A DNA stretch of 64,000 bases, from NCBI GenBank assembly GCA_965217845.1, contig OZ244573.1, forward strand, positions 2,170,001 to 2,234,000. The letters are read 5' to 3'. Origin of the DNA: VXNJ01 sp965217845 (lineage in GTDB: Bacteria; Chloroflexota; UBA11872; VXNJ01). This document shows, piece by piece, positions 1 to 8,094 of the stretch. The stretch's first letter is position 1, and each line of letters begins with the position of its first letter. Made by a program: the position numbers and the translations under genes. Below the pieces are notes generated by a model. That model worked only from the letters and a program-made list of their open reading frames with translations, was not told where the DNA came from and made no database searches.

Positions 1-994
1 GCGCCTGGGTGAGCAGCGCGCCCATCTCGGCCTGTTTGTCGGTCGGAAACCCAGGATGGGGCATGCTCTGCACCTCAACCGCGCGCAGCCGGCGCTCGGA
101 AGCGATCACGACCGAATCGCCTTCGTAGAACACGTCTACGCCGACCTCTTCCAGCTTGAGCAGAACCGGTTCCAGATCATCCCTTACCACGTCGTCGAGC
201 AGGACCTCGCCGCCGCAGGCGGCGGTAGCGATGGCAATCGTCCCGGCAACCATGCGATCGGGCATGGTCCGGTATCCGGCCCCGAACAATCTGCGGCGTC
301 CGTGCACCGAAATGACACTGGTCCCGGCGCCGCGGATGTCGGCCCCCATGGCCGAAAGGAACCCGCACAGATGCAGGACCTCGGGCTCGCGGGAGGCGTT
401 TACGATCACCGTCACGCCGTCGGCCAGAGTCGCCCCCATGATCAGGTTTTCGGTGCCGGTGTGTGAAGGATAGTCAAGGTATATCCGACGCCCGCGCAAC
501 GTTCCCGCGGTCACGTCATAACCGCCCTCAGTGCGTTCCACGCGCGCGCCCATGCGGGCAAATCCGTCGATGTCGACGCTTACCGGTCGGAGACCGATTT
601 CACACCCGCCCGGGGCCGATACGACGACACGTCCGAAACGGGCCAGCAGCGGGCCGGTGACCAGGAAAGACGCCCGCATCCCCGACACCAGTTCGGGGTC
701 GGGTTCAAACGAACTTATGTTGGCGGCGGTGATTGTCAGGCGCTTGCGCGCCCGATCGCGTTCGACCGTTGCCCCCAGCCCGCTCAGCAGGTCCGCCATC
801 GCTTCGACGTCGCCGATGGCGGGCACGTTGGTTAAGTGGCAGGTCTCCTCCGTAAGCAGCGCCGCGGCCATCATCGGCAGGATGGCGTTCTTGGCACCAG
901 GGACCTGGAACACGCCCTGCAGCCGGTTTTCGCCGCCACCGATCCTGTAATTGCTGGCCACCGGCCGCTGCAACCCCTGCAACCGCGTCGCCAC
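1..994 (-). CDS. murA: UDP-N-acetylglucosamine 1-carboxyvinyltransferase MurA, 3' end cut by the window
   Basis: First committed step of peptidoglycan synthesis: transfers enolpyruvate from PEP to UDP-GlcNAc in the cytoplasm. The translation runs open to the window edge, so the C-terminal part is missing. It shows the MurA signature GGCEIGLRPVSVDIDG near residue 125, which carries the catalytic Cys, and an early VPGAKNAILP-type substrate-binding stretch. An in-frame TAA lies just upstream, so GTG at 994 is the best start; AGGCGG sits very close before it. It follows atpC by about 40 bp on the same strand and may be read through from the ATP synthase operon. Presence of murA indicates a peptidoglycan wall or a relic of one. 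Family call is secure. Confidence 0.93.
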   Translation of the reverse strand, partial: MATRLQGLQRPVASNYRIGGGENRLQGVFQVPGAKNAILPMMAAALLTEETCHLTNVPAIGDVEAMADLLSGLGATVERDRARKRLTITAANISSFEPDPELVSGMRASFLVTGPLLARFGRVVVSAPGGCEIGLRPVSVDIDGFARMGARVERTEGGYDVTAGTLRGRRIYLDYPSHTGTENLIMGATLADGVTVIVNASREPEVLHLCGFLSAMGADIRGAGTSVISVHGRRRLFGAGYRTMPDRMVAGTIAIATAACGGEVLLDDVVRDDLEPVLLKLEEVGVDVFYEGDSVVIASERRLRAVEVQSMPHPGFPTDKQAEMGALLTQA

Positions 995-1033
995 TACCGC
1001 CTTGCTTTCTGGGAGTTACTCCCAATTACGCGC

Positions 1034-1450
1034 TTAACGCGAACCTCGCTCGGCCGCCCGCAACCGTGACAGCGCCCGCATCAGCCGGATCCGGGCTTCG
1101 AGCATCGAATTAAAGTCATAGGCTTCGGAAATCTCGCGCTCGGCATCGGCGCGGGCACGCTCGGCCCGCTCACGGTCAACCTCGTCGGAACGTTCCGACG
1201 CGTCAGCCAATATCGTCACTCGATTTTCCTGCACCTGCAGAAATCCGCCGCTGACCACCAGAACCTCGTCGACGCCATCGCGACGCACCAGGACGATGCC
1301 CGGGTCAAGAATGGTCAGCAAGGGGGCGTGGCGCGGCAGGATCGTCACTTGGCCGTCCACGCTGGGGGCGACCAGTTGATCGATACCCGTTTCGGTGACC
1401 AGCGACCGCTCGGGCGTGATCAATTCGACGGTCAGCTTTTGCTGATCCAA
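1034..1450 (-). CDS. atpC: F1Fo ATP synthase subunit epsilon
   Basis: Epsilon subunit of the F1 central stalk, which couples rotation to catalysis and can inhibit ATP hydrolysis. At 138 residues it has the usual size. It shows the N-terminal beta-sandwich signature (LTVELITPERSLV, then DGQVTILPRHAPLLT) and a charged C-terminal helical hairpin rich in Arg, Glu and Ala. It starts 38 bp after atpD and is the last gene of the operon in transcription order. Confidence 0.95.
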   Translation of the reverse strand: MDQQKLTVELITPERSLVTETGIDQLVAPSVDGQVTILPRHAPLLTILDPGIVLVRRDGVDEVLVVSGGFLQVQENRVTILADASERSDEVDRERAERARADAEREISEAYDFNSMLEARIRLMRALSRLRAAERGSR

Positions 1451-1488
1451 GTCCGCAACCTCCGTTTGTTGGCGCGCTGCCAGGCGGC

Positions 1489-2889
1489 CTAGGCGTTGGC
1501 CGCCATCTGCTCGGCCTTGGCTACAGCTTCGTCGATCGTGCCGACCATGTAGAAGGCCTGTTCGGGCAGATCGTCGTAGGTTCCGGCAAGGATTTCGTCA
1601 AAGCCGCGCACCGTCTCCTCGATCGCAATCGTGCGGCCTTCCAGCCCGGTGAACACCTCGGCAACGTTCATCGGCTGTGAGAGGAAGCGCTCGATCCGGC
1701 GGGCGCGACCAACCACGAGGCGGTCCTCGTCGGAGAGTTCCTCGATTCCCAGGATGGCGATGATGTCCTGCAGGTCTTTGTAGCGCTGCAGCACCTGCTG
1801 CACCGAGCGAGCGACCCGGTAGTGGTCAGCGCCGACTATGTTCGGGTCCAAGATCCGTGATGTGGAGGTCAACGGGTCGACCGCCGGGTAGATGCCGCGG
1901 TCAACGATTGAGCGCTCCAGGCGAATCGTGGCGTCAAGGTGCGAAAACGTCGTCACCGGGGCGGGGTCGGTGTAGTCGTCGGCGGGTACGTAGATCGCCT
2001 GCAGTGAGGTGATCGAACCCTTGGTGGTCGAGGTAATGCGTTCCTGCAGCTGCCCCATTTCCGAACCCAGGGTCGGTTGGTAACCGACCGCCGAAGGCAT
2101 GCGGCCCAACAGCGCCGAAACCTCTGAACCGGCCATCGAAAAACGGAAGATGTTGTCGATGAAAAGCAACAGGTCCTGGTTTTCCTCGTCGCGGAAGTAC
2201 TCGGCCATCGAAAGGCCGGCCAACGCGACCCGCAGACGCGCCCCGGGCGACTCGTTCATCTGCCCGAACACCATCACGGTGTTGGCCATCACGCCCGATT
2301 CCCGCATCTCACCGATTAACTGGGTTCCCTCGCGGGTGCGTTCGCCCACCCCGCAGAAGACCGAGTAACCGCCGTACTCCTTGGCGACATTGTTGATCAG
2401 TTCCATGATGGTGACCGTCTTGCCAACCCCCGCGCCGCCGAAGATGCCGGTCTTGCCGCCGCGCGTAAATGGTGCGATCAGGTCAATGACTTTGAGCCCG
2501 GTGGCGAACATCTCGGTCGAGGTCGCCTGGTCGGCGACCGTCGGCGCCGATCGATGGATCGGATAGCGCTGCTCGGTTTTGCAGGGACCCTGCTCATCGA
2601 TCGGTTCGCCGACGACATCGAAGACCCGCCCCAGTGTACCGGGGCCCACCGGGACCGAGATCGGGCTGCCGGTGTCCTCCACCGGCAGACCACGCCGCAG
2701 ACCCTCGGTGGGTCGCATCGAGATGCAGCGGACCCAGTTGTTGCCGACGTGCTGCTGGACTTCCATGACCACCGGCTCGCCGTCGCCGGTCTCGACCGTG
2801 AGCGCATTGTAGATGCCCGGCATCGATTGCGGTCCAAATTCGACGTCGACTACCGCACCGATTATTTGGGCGATTTTGCCGGTTGCCAT
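1489..2889 (-). CDS. atpD: F1Fo ATP synthase subunit beta
   Basis: Catalytic F1 subunit (466 residues from the start chosen). Walker A GGAGVGKTVTIMELI, a DELSEED-type segment (EELSDEDRLVV), and the ALA..SMAEYFRDEE and LLFIDNIFRFSMAGSEVSALLGR blocks are all present. The open frame extends 21 codons further upstream, but the conserved start MATGKIAQIIGAVVDVEF and an AGAGGAG ribosome binding site immediately before it fix the start at 2889. It lies 46 bp after atpG. Nothing unusual in the catalytic residues that can be read. Confidence 0.98.
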   Translation of the reverse strand: MATGKIAQIIGAVVDVEFGPQSMPGIYNALTVETGDGEPVVMEVQQHVGNNWVRCISMRPTEGLRRGLPVEDTGSPISVPVGPGTLGRVFDVVGEPIDEQGPCKTEQRYPIHRSAPTVADQATSTEMFATGLKVIDLIAPFTRGGKTGIFGGAGVGKTVTIMELINNVAKEYGGYSVFCGVGERTREGTQLIGEMRESGVMANTVMVFGQMNESPGARLRVALAGLSMAEYFRDEENQDLLLFIDNIFRFSMAGSEVSALLGRMPSAVGYQPTLGSEMGQLQERITSTTKGSITSLQAIYVPADDYTDPAPVTTFSHLDATIRLERSIVDRGIYPAVDPLTSTSRILDPNIVGADHYRVARSVQQVLQRYKDLQDIIAILGIEELSDEDRLVVGRARRIERFLSQPMNVAEVFTGLEGRTIAIEETVRGFDEILAGTYDDLPEQAFYMVGTIDEAVAKAEQMAANA

Positions 2890-2935
2890 GTTGCTCCTCT
2901 TTACGGGTCTTGCGGTTGGTTGGGGTGTTTGCGGG

Positions 2936-3814
2936 TCAATTGGCCTGGGCATTGGCGCCCGAGGCGATATCGATCATTTCGCTCGTGATCGCACCCTGTC
3001 GCTGCCGGTTGTAGGTCAGGGTCAGGGAATCGATGAGCTCGTTGGCGTTTTCGGTGGCGTTGCGCATTGCCACCATTCGCGCCGAATGCTCGCTGGCGGC
3101 CGCGTTGAGCGCGATTTGCAGTAACCGCGACGCGACGAAGCGCGGCAGCAGCGCGTCGAGCGTCGCTGCCCGCGATGGCTCGTATATGTACTGGTGGCGG
3201 TGGGAACCCGCATCCTGCTGGAGTTCGCTCAGCGGAAACAGACGCTCAGCCACGGGGGCCTGCGAGACGGTGTTGAAGAATCGCGGGTAAATGATCTCGA
3301 CGGTACCAAATTCGGAATTGGCGTATCCCTCGACCAGCATCGCCGCCAGCGCGCGCACGTCATCGGCACCGGGCTGGTCGGGGAAATCGGTGAATTGGGC
3401 GTGGGCCGGCAGGCTGCCGCCCAGCATGCGCACACCGACCCGTCCAATCGCCACCAGCGTGCGATCGGAATCAGGATGCTCGGACGCCAGGTCGCGGGCC
3501 CGTTCCAAGGTCACCCGAGCGACGTTGGAATTGAGCGCTCCGACCAGGCCACGGTTGGTGGTGAATGCGACCAACGCGGCACGGCCGGTAGGGTCCGTCG
3601 GACGCATCAAGGGGTGGGCGCCGACAAGGTCGGGGTCGGCCGCGGCCAGGCCGCCGACCATCCGCCGCAGGGAGTCGGCGTAGGCCTGACTGCGCCGCAC
3701 CGCATCCTGGGCCTTGAACATCTTCGAAGTCGCCACCAACTGCATTGCCCGCGTGATCTGGCGGGTAGCGTCAACTCCGTTAATACGGGTGCGGATGTCG
3801 CGCAGGCTGGCCAT
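2936..3814 (-). CDS. atpG: F1Fo ATP synthase subunit gamma
   Basis: Central rotor shaft of F1. The 292-residue protein has the classic N-terminal helix (MASLRDIRTRINGVDATRQI, TRAMQLVATSKM) and the matching C-terminal helix (ASEHSARMVAMRNATENANE) that form the coiled coil inside the alpha-beta ring. Length matches the family. It starts 11 bp after the atpA stop, typical of translational coupling in this operon. Confidence 0.97.
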   Translation of the reverse strand: MASLRDIRTRINGVDATRQITRAMQLVATSKMFKAQDAVRRSQAYADSLRRMVGGLAAADPDLVGAHPLMRPTDPTGRAALVAFTTNRGLVGALNSNVARVTLERARDLASEHPDSDRTLVAIGRVGVRMLGGSLPAHAQFTDFPDQPGADDVRALAAMLVEGYANSEFGTVEIIYPRFFNTVSQAPVAERLFPLSELQQDAGSHRHQYIYEPSRAATLDALLPRFVASRLLQIALNAAASEHSARMVAMRNATENANELIDSLTLTYNRQRQGAITSEMIDIASGANAQAN

Positions 3815-3825
3815 CGGGCTATCCC

Positions 3826-5349
3826 CTAGCTGGCCGCCCCGGCCATGAATCCGGTTGCGGCAAACGAACCTATGGCCTCGTCCAACTCGGTCAACTGACC
3901 GTCCTCGATGCGCCCGCTGGCGGTGATCGCGGCAACCAGATCGGCCTTGCTGGCATGCAGGTGTTCAAGTAGTTCGGCGATGAAGCGGCGCACGTCTTCG
4001 ACCTCAACCGCATCGGCCTGGCCCGACGTTCCGGCCCGCAATGAGATGACCTGATCGACCACCGCCTGCGGCTGGTACTGGTCCTGCTTGAGGATCTCCA
4101 GCAGGCGCTGGCCCCTGGTCAGCTGCTGCCGGGTGGCCGGGTCCAGATCCGACCCGAATTGGGCGAAAGCGGCCACCTCCCGGTACTGGGCCAGGTCCAG
4201 ACGCAGCCCGCTGGCGACGGAGCGCATGCTCCGCAACTGGGCATCGCCGCCGACTCGTGAAACCGAGAGACCGGCGTTGATCGCAGGTCGGTTGCCGGCG
4301 TTGAACAGGCTCGGCTCAAGGTAGATCTGGCCATCGGTAATCGAGATGACGTTGGTGGGGACGTAGGTTGTCAGGTCCCCCTCCTGGGTCTCGATGATCG
4401 GCAGGGCCGTCAGCGATCCGCCGCCCTCGGCGTCGCTCATCCGGGCCGCCCGCTCCAGCAGCCGCGAGTGCAGGTAGAAGATATCGCCCGGGTAGGCCTC
4501 CCGGCCAGGCGGGCGCCGCAGAAGAAGCGAAATCTGCCGGTAGGCCCAAGCGTGCTTGGTCAGGTCGTCATAGATGACCAGCGCATCCTGGCCGCGGTCG
4601 CGGAAGTACTCGCCGATGGTGCAGCCAACAAAAGGTGCGATGTACTGCATCCCGGCTGGATCGGACGCCGTGGCGGCGACGATCACGGTGTGATCCATTG
4701 AACCGTGTTGCTCTAGGATCGCGCGTACCTGCGCCACCTGTCCGGCCTTTTGGCCTACGGCCACGTAGATGCACTTGACGCCGATATCGCGCTGGTTGAT
4801 GATCGCGTCGATAGCGACCGCGGTCTTGCCGATCTGGCGGTCGCCGATGATCAATTCACGCTGGCCGCGCCCGATCGGGATCATCGAGTCGATGGCGCGA
4901 ATGCCGGTCTGCAGCGGAGTATCGACGTTGGCGCGTGCGGTCACACCTGGCGCCACTTTCTCGATGACGTCGAATTCGTCGGTCGCGATCGGACCGCGAT
5001 CGTCAATCGGCGCGCCGACCGCGTTCACGACCCGACCCAAGAGCGCATCGCCAATCGGGACCTGGGCTACTCGCCCGGTCGCCCGGACCTCGTCGCCCTC
5101 GCGGATATGCTCAAACTCCCCGAGCAGTACCGCGCCGACCGAGTCTTCCTCGAGGTTCAGCGCCATGCCGAGAACGTTGCCGGGAAATTCGACCAACTCG
5201 CCGGCCAGTGCCTGTGACAGACCGTGAATGCGGGCGATGCCGTCGCCGGCTTCCACCACCGTCCCGACGTTGGCGGCGTCGGTTGAGGGGTCCAGGTCCT
5301 GGATGCGCTGCCGCAGCAGCGCGGCGATGTCTTGCGGAGATTGGGCCAT
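3826..5349 (-). CDS. atpA: F1Fo ATP synthase subunit alpha
   Basis: Non-catalytic nucleotide-binding F1 subunit, 507 residues. It has the P-loop GDRQIGKTAVA, the RRPPGREAYPGDIFYLHSR block and the ALPIIETQEGDLTTYVPTNV block. The N-terminus carries the crown beta-barrel (VGTVVEAGDGIARIHGLSQ). It sits 20 bp after atpH and 11 bp before atpG in standard operon order. Confidence 0.98.
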   Translation of the reverse strand: MAQSPQDIAALLRQRIQDLDPSTDAANVGTVVEAGDGIARIHGLSQALAGELVEFPGNVLGMALNLEEDSVGAVLLGEFEHIREGDEVRATGRVAQVPIGDALLGRVVNAVGAPIDDRGPIATDEFDVIEKVAPGVTARANVDTPLQTGIRAIDSMIPIGRGQRELIIGDRQIGKTAVAIDAIINQRDIGVKCIYVAVGQKAGQVAQVRAILEQHGSMDHTVIVAATASDPAGMQYIAPFVGCTIGEYFRDRGQDALVIYDDLTKHAWAYRQISLLLRRPPGREAYPGDIFYLHSRLLERAARMSDAEGGGSLTALPIIETQEGDLTTYVPTNVISITDGQIYLEPSLFNAGNRPAINAGLSVSRVGGDAQLRSMRSVASGLRLDLAQYREVAAFAQFGSDLDPATRQQLTRGQRLLEILKQDQYQPQAVVDQVISLRAGTSGQADAVEVEDVRRFIAELLEHLHASKADLVAAITASGRIEDGQLTELDEAIGSFAATGFMAGAAS

Positions 5350-5369
5350 GATGCTTTACCGAGTCCGTG

Positions 5370-5900
5370 TCAGTTGATAGATCGTCGAAGGGCTTGTAGG
5401 CGTGATCGAATTGAAAAGTCGTAGCGCCAGTCGCCCAGCCGCACCACGACGCCGCCGATCAACTCCGGGTCCACGCGCGTCTCGAGAACCACTTCGCGGT
5501 CCGCGCGCGCGAGCTCGCGCACCAGTTCGTCCACCTGCGCCGGCGGCAGCGGCCGGGACGAGGTAATCTGGACCCGGTCCAGCGGTCCGTCGATGCTCGA
5601 GCGACGTTCGAATCGATCCCGGATATCGACCAGCAGCTGCAGGTGGCCCTCTTCTGCCAGCAGCCGCGCCAAGGCGACCCCGCGTTCGCCACATAGTCCC
5701 GCGAGCAGGCCTTCGACCTGCCCGGGATCAGCGGCGCGGGCCGCGATCGCGTCGCTGACATCGCGGTCGGCACCAATTCGCCCCAGCACCGCCAGGTCCT
5801 GATCCCAGGCCAGCCAACTGCCGTTGGCGCGGGCGTCGCCGATTACCGCGTCAACATACGATCGCACCAGTCGACGCGCCGAATGGCGGTCCCGAATCAA
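5370..5900 (-). CDS. atpH: F1Fo ATP synthase subunit delta
   Basis: Peripheral stalk subunit (OSCP equivalent) that joins F1 to the b subunits. It has 176 residues, with an alpha-helical N-terminal domain beginning ARRLVRSYVDAVIG and a C-terminal beta domain ending PELIGGVVVRLGDWRYDFSI, which matches the conserved GG(I/V)V..G motif of the delta family. The start overlaps the atpF stop by 4 bases. Divergent in the middle, as usual for delta, so the call rests on the C-terminal motif and operon position. Confidence 0.93.
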   Translation of the reverse strand: MIRDRHSARRLVRSYVDAVIGDARANGSWLAWDQDLAVLGRIGADRDVSDAIAARAADPGQVEGLLAGLCGERGVALARLLAEEGHLQLLVDIRDRFERRSSIDGPLDRVQITSSRPLPPAQVDELVRELARADREVVLETRVDPELIGGVVVRLGDWRYDFSIRSRLQALRRSIN

Positions 5901-6406
5901 TTCGACCGGCCGCCGATATCGGCGATCGCTTCATCGACCAACCGCGCCTGCTCTTCGTCGTCAATGGCCCGTCCCAGCACTTTCGTGGTCGCCTGGGTGA
6001 CCAGTTCGGCCAGTTCGCCGCGGGCCGAGGCGAGAGCTTGTTCCCGCAAACGCTCGGACTCCTGCTGGGCCTCGGCGCGAATCCGCGCGGCGGCTTCGCG
6101 GGCCGATTGCATCTGCTGTTCTTCGAGTTCGGCCAGGCGGGACGCCATGTCCTGGCGCATCCGCTGGGCCTCGGCCTGTTGCTGGCGCAATTCGGCCTGG
6201 AAACGTTCCTGCTCGGCCTGGGCCTGTTCGCGGAGTTGGGCAGCCTGATCCAGGTCGCCGGCGATGCGTTCGCGCCGTTCGCTCAGCGCCCGGGCGATCG
6301 GCTTAAACAGCAGCCGATTCAGTACCCATACGAACAGCAGGAAGGTGACGAGCTGGAACAGCAGGTTGGGGAAAAGGATCCCCACGCCCTCAAATAGCTC
6401 AATCAC
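5897..6406 (-). CDS. atpF: F1Fo ATP synthase subunit b
   Basis: Peripheral stalk subunit of Fo, 169 residues. One N-terminal membrane helix (about residues 10-32, LFPNLLFQLVTFLLFVWVLN) is followed by a long polar helix with heptad-like Gln, Glu, Arg and Ala repeats that dimerises along F1. Only one b-type gene is present, so the enzyme probably has a b2 homodimer. It overlaps atpH by 4 bases and follows atpE by 69 bp. Confidence 0.95.
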   Translation of the reverse strand: MIELFEGVGILFPNLLFQLVTFLLFVWVLNRLLFKPIARALSERRERIAGDLDQAAQLREQAQAEQERFQAELRQQQAEAQRMRQDMASRLAELEEQQMQSAREAAARIRAEAQQESERLREQALASARGELAELVTQATTKVLGRAIDDEEQARLVDEAIADIGGRSN

Positions 6407-6475
6407 TTGGTCTTATCGGCCTCCCCTGCGCGCATTCGGCAGTCGATTCGTTGTTGACGTCGCGTCGGTGCGGGA

Positions 6476-6703
6476 TTAGCCGCCGAGCCCAAGGGCCAGG
6501 AATAAGCTCATCAGGAACCCATAGATCCCGATCGCTTCGGTGAGGCCGAGGGCCACAATCATGTTCGGTCGGATTGTGTTTTCTGCCTCGGGGTTGCGGC
6601 CTAGGGCCGACATTGCGGCCGCGGTGCCAAGCCCGAGACCGATGCCCGAACCGATCCCGGCCAAACCGACCGCCAGACCGGCTCCGATGGGTCCAAAGTC
6701 CAT
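6476..6703 (-). CDS. atpE: F1Fo ATP synthase subunit c
   Basis: Proteolipid ring subunit of 75 residues: two membrane helices with the polar loop ALGRNPEAE and the ion-carrying Glu in LGLTEAIGIYGF. Helix 1 is Gly-rich (AGIGSGIGLGLG) and has no Gln. Helix 2 has Ala rather than Ser after the Glu. The Gln and Glu-Ser set that mark sodium-binding rings are therefore absent, so proton coupling is inferred. It lies 70 bp downstream of atpB. Confidence 0.97.
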   Translation of the reverse strand: MDFGPIGAGLAVGLAGIGSGIGLGLGTAAAMSALGRNPEAENTIRPNMIVALGLTEAIGIYGFLMSLFLALGLGG

Positions 6704-6773
6704 GTGTGGTACCTTTCCTCAAGTAACTAAGGTGGCTAAACGCTTACGCGCAAAGGGGGTCGATGTTTGCGGC

Positions 6774-7553
6774 TCAATGATGCTCCGCCGCGGAATCGGA
6801 TCCGATCGCAACACCGGTAAAGCTCAGCGTCAATAACGCGAACACCAGCGCCTGGATCAGGCCGAAGAGCAATTCGAGCAGCAGGAACATTACGCCGACT
6901 ACCGGCATGTAGGTAGATGAGAGGCCAAGCAGCACTTCCCCGGCAAACAGGTTGCCGAACAAACGGAACGACAGCGAGACAATAACGAAAAGTTCGATCA
7001 GCACGAATATCGGTGCCAGCAGCAACGAGTTCTGAGCCACCTCCTTTAGGTGCCCGACGGGCCCGTGCGCGGCGATCCCGGTCGAGTGGATAAGGATGAA
7101 CGCGACCAGGGCCAGGGCCAGGGTCATGTTTATGTCGGCGGTCGCCGGACGCAGGAACGGCACCAGCACCTCGCTGCCGTGCGATTCGTGCAAATAGCCG
7201 ATGGTTCCGACGAACGGTAGCAGACTGAACCAGTTGGCCAGCAGGATGAACGTGAAGAATCCCGTCAATAAGGGCAAGCGCGGGTCGCTGAATCGGCCCA
7301 GGGCCGAGCGGGTGGCCATGCCGAGTTGGTCGTAGACGACCTCCACGATCGACTGCAGGCCGGAGGGGATCACGTGAATGCGGGTGCGAACCACCAAGGC
7401 GATGACAAGCATGAACGCCATCACCGCGAACATGATCACCATCGAGTTGGTGATCACGAATTCGCCGTAGGGGCGTGCTACCGCCTCGCCCAGCAGGGAG
7501 AAATGGCATTCCTCGCAGATCGGTTCGGCGGGGAGGACGAATTCAGGCAGCAA
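6774..7553 (-). CDS. atpB: F1Fo ATP synthase subunit a
   Basis: Membrane stator subunit that forms the proton half-channels, 259 residues with five to six hydrophobic helices. The essential Arg is in LSFRLFGNLFAGE. The ANWFSLLPFVG and ALALVAFILIH segments match the family. The periplasmic N-terminus has an odd Cys pair (PICEECHF, near residues 12-16) of unknown meaning. It follows the atpZ-like gene by 16 bp. Confidence 0.96.
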   Translation of the reverse strand: MLPEFVLPAEPICEECHFSLLGEAVARPYGEFVITNSMVIMFAVMAFMLVIALVVRTRIHVIPSGLQSIVEVVYDQLGMATRSALGRFSDPRLPLLTGFFTFILLANWFSLLPFVGTIGYLHESHGSEVLVPFLRPATADINMTLALALVAFILIHSTGIAAHGPVGHLKEVAQNSLLLAPIFVLIELFVIVSLSFRLFGNLFAGEVLLGLSSTYMPVVGVMFLLLELLFGLIQALVFALLTLSFTGVAIGSDSAAEHH

Positions 7554-7569
7554 GTTGTCCGGCCCCCGG

Positions 7570-7770
7570 CTAGTCGGCCTGCCAGCGGAAGATCCGCCAG
7601 AAGACCGAGAAACTTGCTGCCAAGCCCAGCAGCACGCCAGCCGTCAGAAAGATCGGGCGGGTGGACAACTGTACGTCCAGCCATCCGCCGATTTGTATTC
7701 CGGCTATTAGGAATGCTCCGACTATGAAGCCAAACTCAAGCGCCAGCGCCGCGACCTTTACCACCCGCAC
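7570..7770 (-). CDS. AtpZ/AtpI-like small membrane protein of the ATP synthase operon
   Basis: A 66-residue protein with two predicted membrane helices, first gene of the ATP synthase operon. The pattern FIVGAFLIAGIQIGGWLD then TRPIFLTAGVLLGLAASF matches the putative F0F1-ATPase subunit family (AtpZ, ATPase_gene1), thought to help c-ring assembly or Mg/Ca handling. Start is GTG at 7770 with no strong ribosome binding site, so a start a few codons further in is possible. Assignment rests on the G..G..LD..L.T.P pattern and position. Confidence 0.75.
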   Translation of the reverse strand: MRVVKVAALALEFGFIVGAFLIAGIQIGGWLDVQLSTRPIFLTAGVLLGLAASFSVFWRIFRWQAD

Positions 7771-7866
7771 GGCCGCACCGCAATCCTTCAGAGCCGGACC
7801 TCGCGCCGGTAAATCCTAGCATTTTGAGGCCGGTCCCGCCGTCGCCGTGGCAATTGGCCGCCGATG

Positions 7867-7888
7867 GGTTCTTAAGATTTAAGGAACC
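7867..7888. repeat. AT-rich inverted repeat between the atp operon and a small plus-strand gene
   Basis: GGTTC-TTAA at the left pairs with TTAA-G-GAACC at the right around GAT, with one bulged base. It is far more AT-rich than its surroundings and sits in the short space between the divergent ATP synthase operon and the small gene at 7912. It could be an operator or part of a divergent promoter. No matching -35/-10 pair was convincing. Confidence 0.4.
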
Positions 7889-7911
7889 GTGTCACGACCC
7901 TGCCAAACAAC

Positions 7912-8046
7912 ATGTACGACCCGCTGAAACGACCACCTGTGAAGCGACCTCGGATGACCGTCCCCTGGGGCTTCGTATCGCTGGTGATGACAGCGGTGGT
8001 GGTGCTGGCGATCTTCGGTAGCTGGAGTTACGTAGCCTGGGCCTGA
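7912..8046 (+). CDS. 44-residue single-pass membrane peptide, function unknown
   Basis: ATG at 7912 to TGA at 8046. The N-terminus is basic and Pro-rich (MYDPLKRPPVKRPR) and is followed by one hydrophobic helix (about residues 18-43) rich in Val, Trp and Tyr, ending WSYVAWA. The positive-inside pattern predicts a cytoplasmic N-terminus. No clear Shine-Dalgarno is seen. Support for a real gene is the coherent charge and helix layout plus a GC-rich hairpin 11 bases after the stop. It stands alone, opposite in direction to its neighbours. The P.G...W..Y pattern loosely recalls one-helix small subunits such as cytochrome oxidase subunit IIa, but no oxidase genes are nearby and I would not name it. 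Confidence 0.45.
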   Translation: MYDPLKRPPVKRPRMTVPWGFVSLVMTAVVVLAIFGSWSYVAWA

Positions 8047-8056
8047 TGTGACCGGC

Positions 8057-8075
8057 CCGCCGCCACCGGCGGCGG
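8057..8075. terminator. GC-rich hairpin between convergent genes
   Basis: Perfect 8-bp stem CCGCCGCC / GGCGGCGG with an ACC loop, lying between the stop of the small gene at 8046 and the stop of the lipoprotein gene at 8095 on the other strand. There is no T-run, so it would be a weak or factor-assisted terminator, usable from both sides. Confidence 0.5.
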
Positions 8076-8094
8076 CGGAATAGCCGCTTAACGG

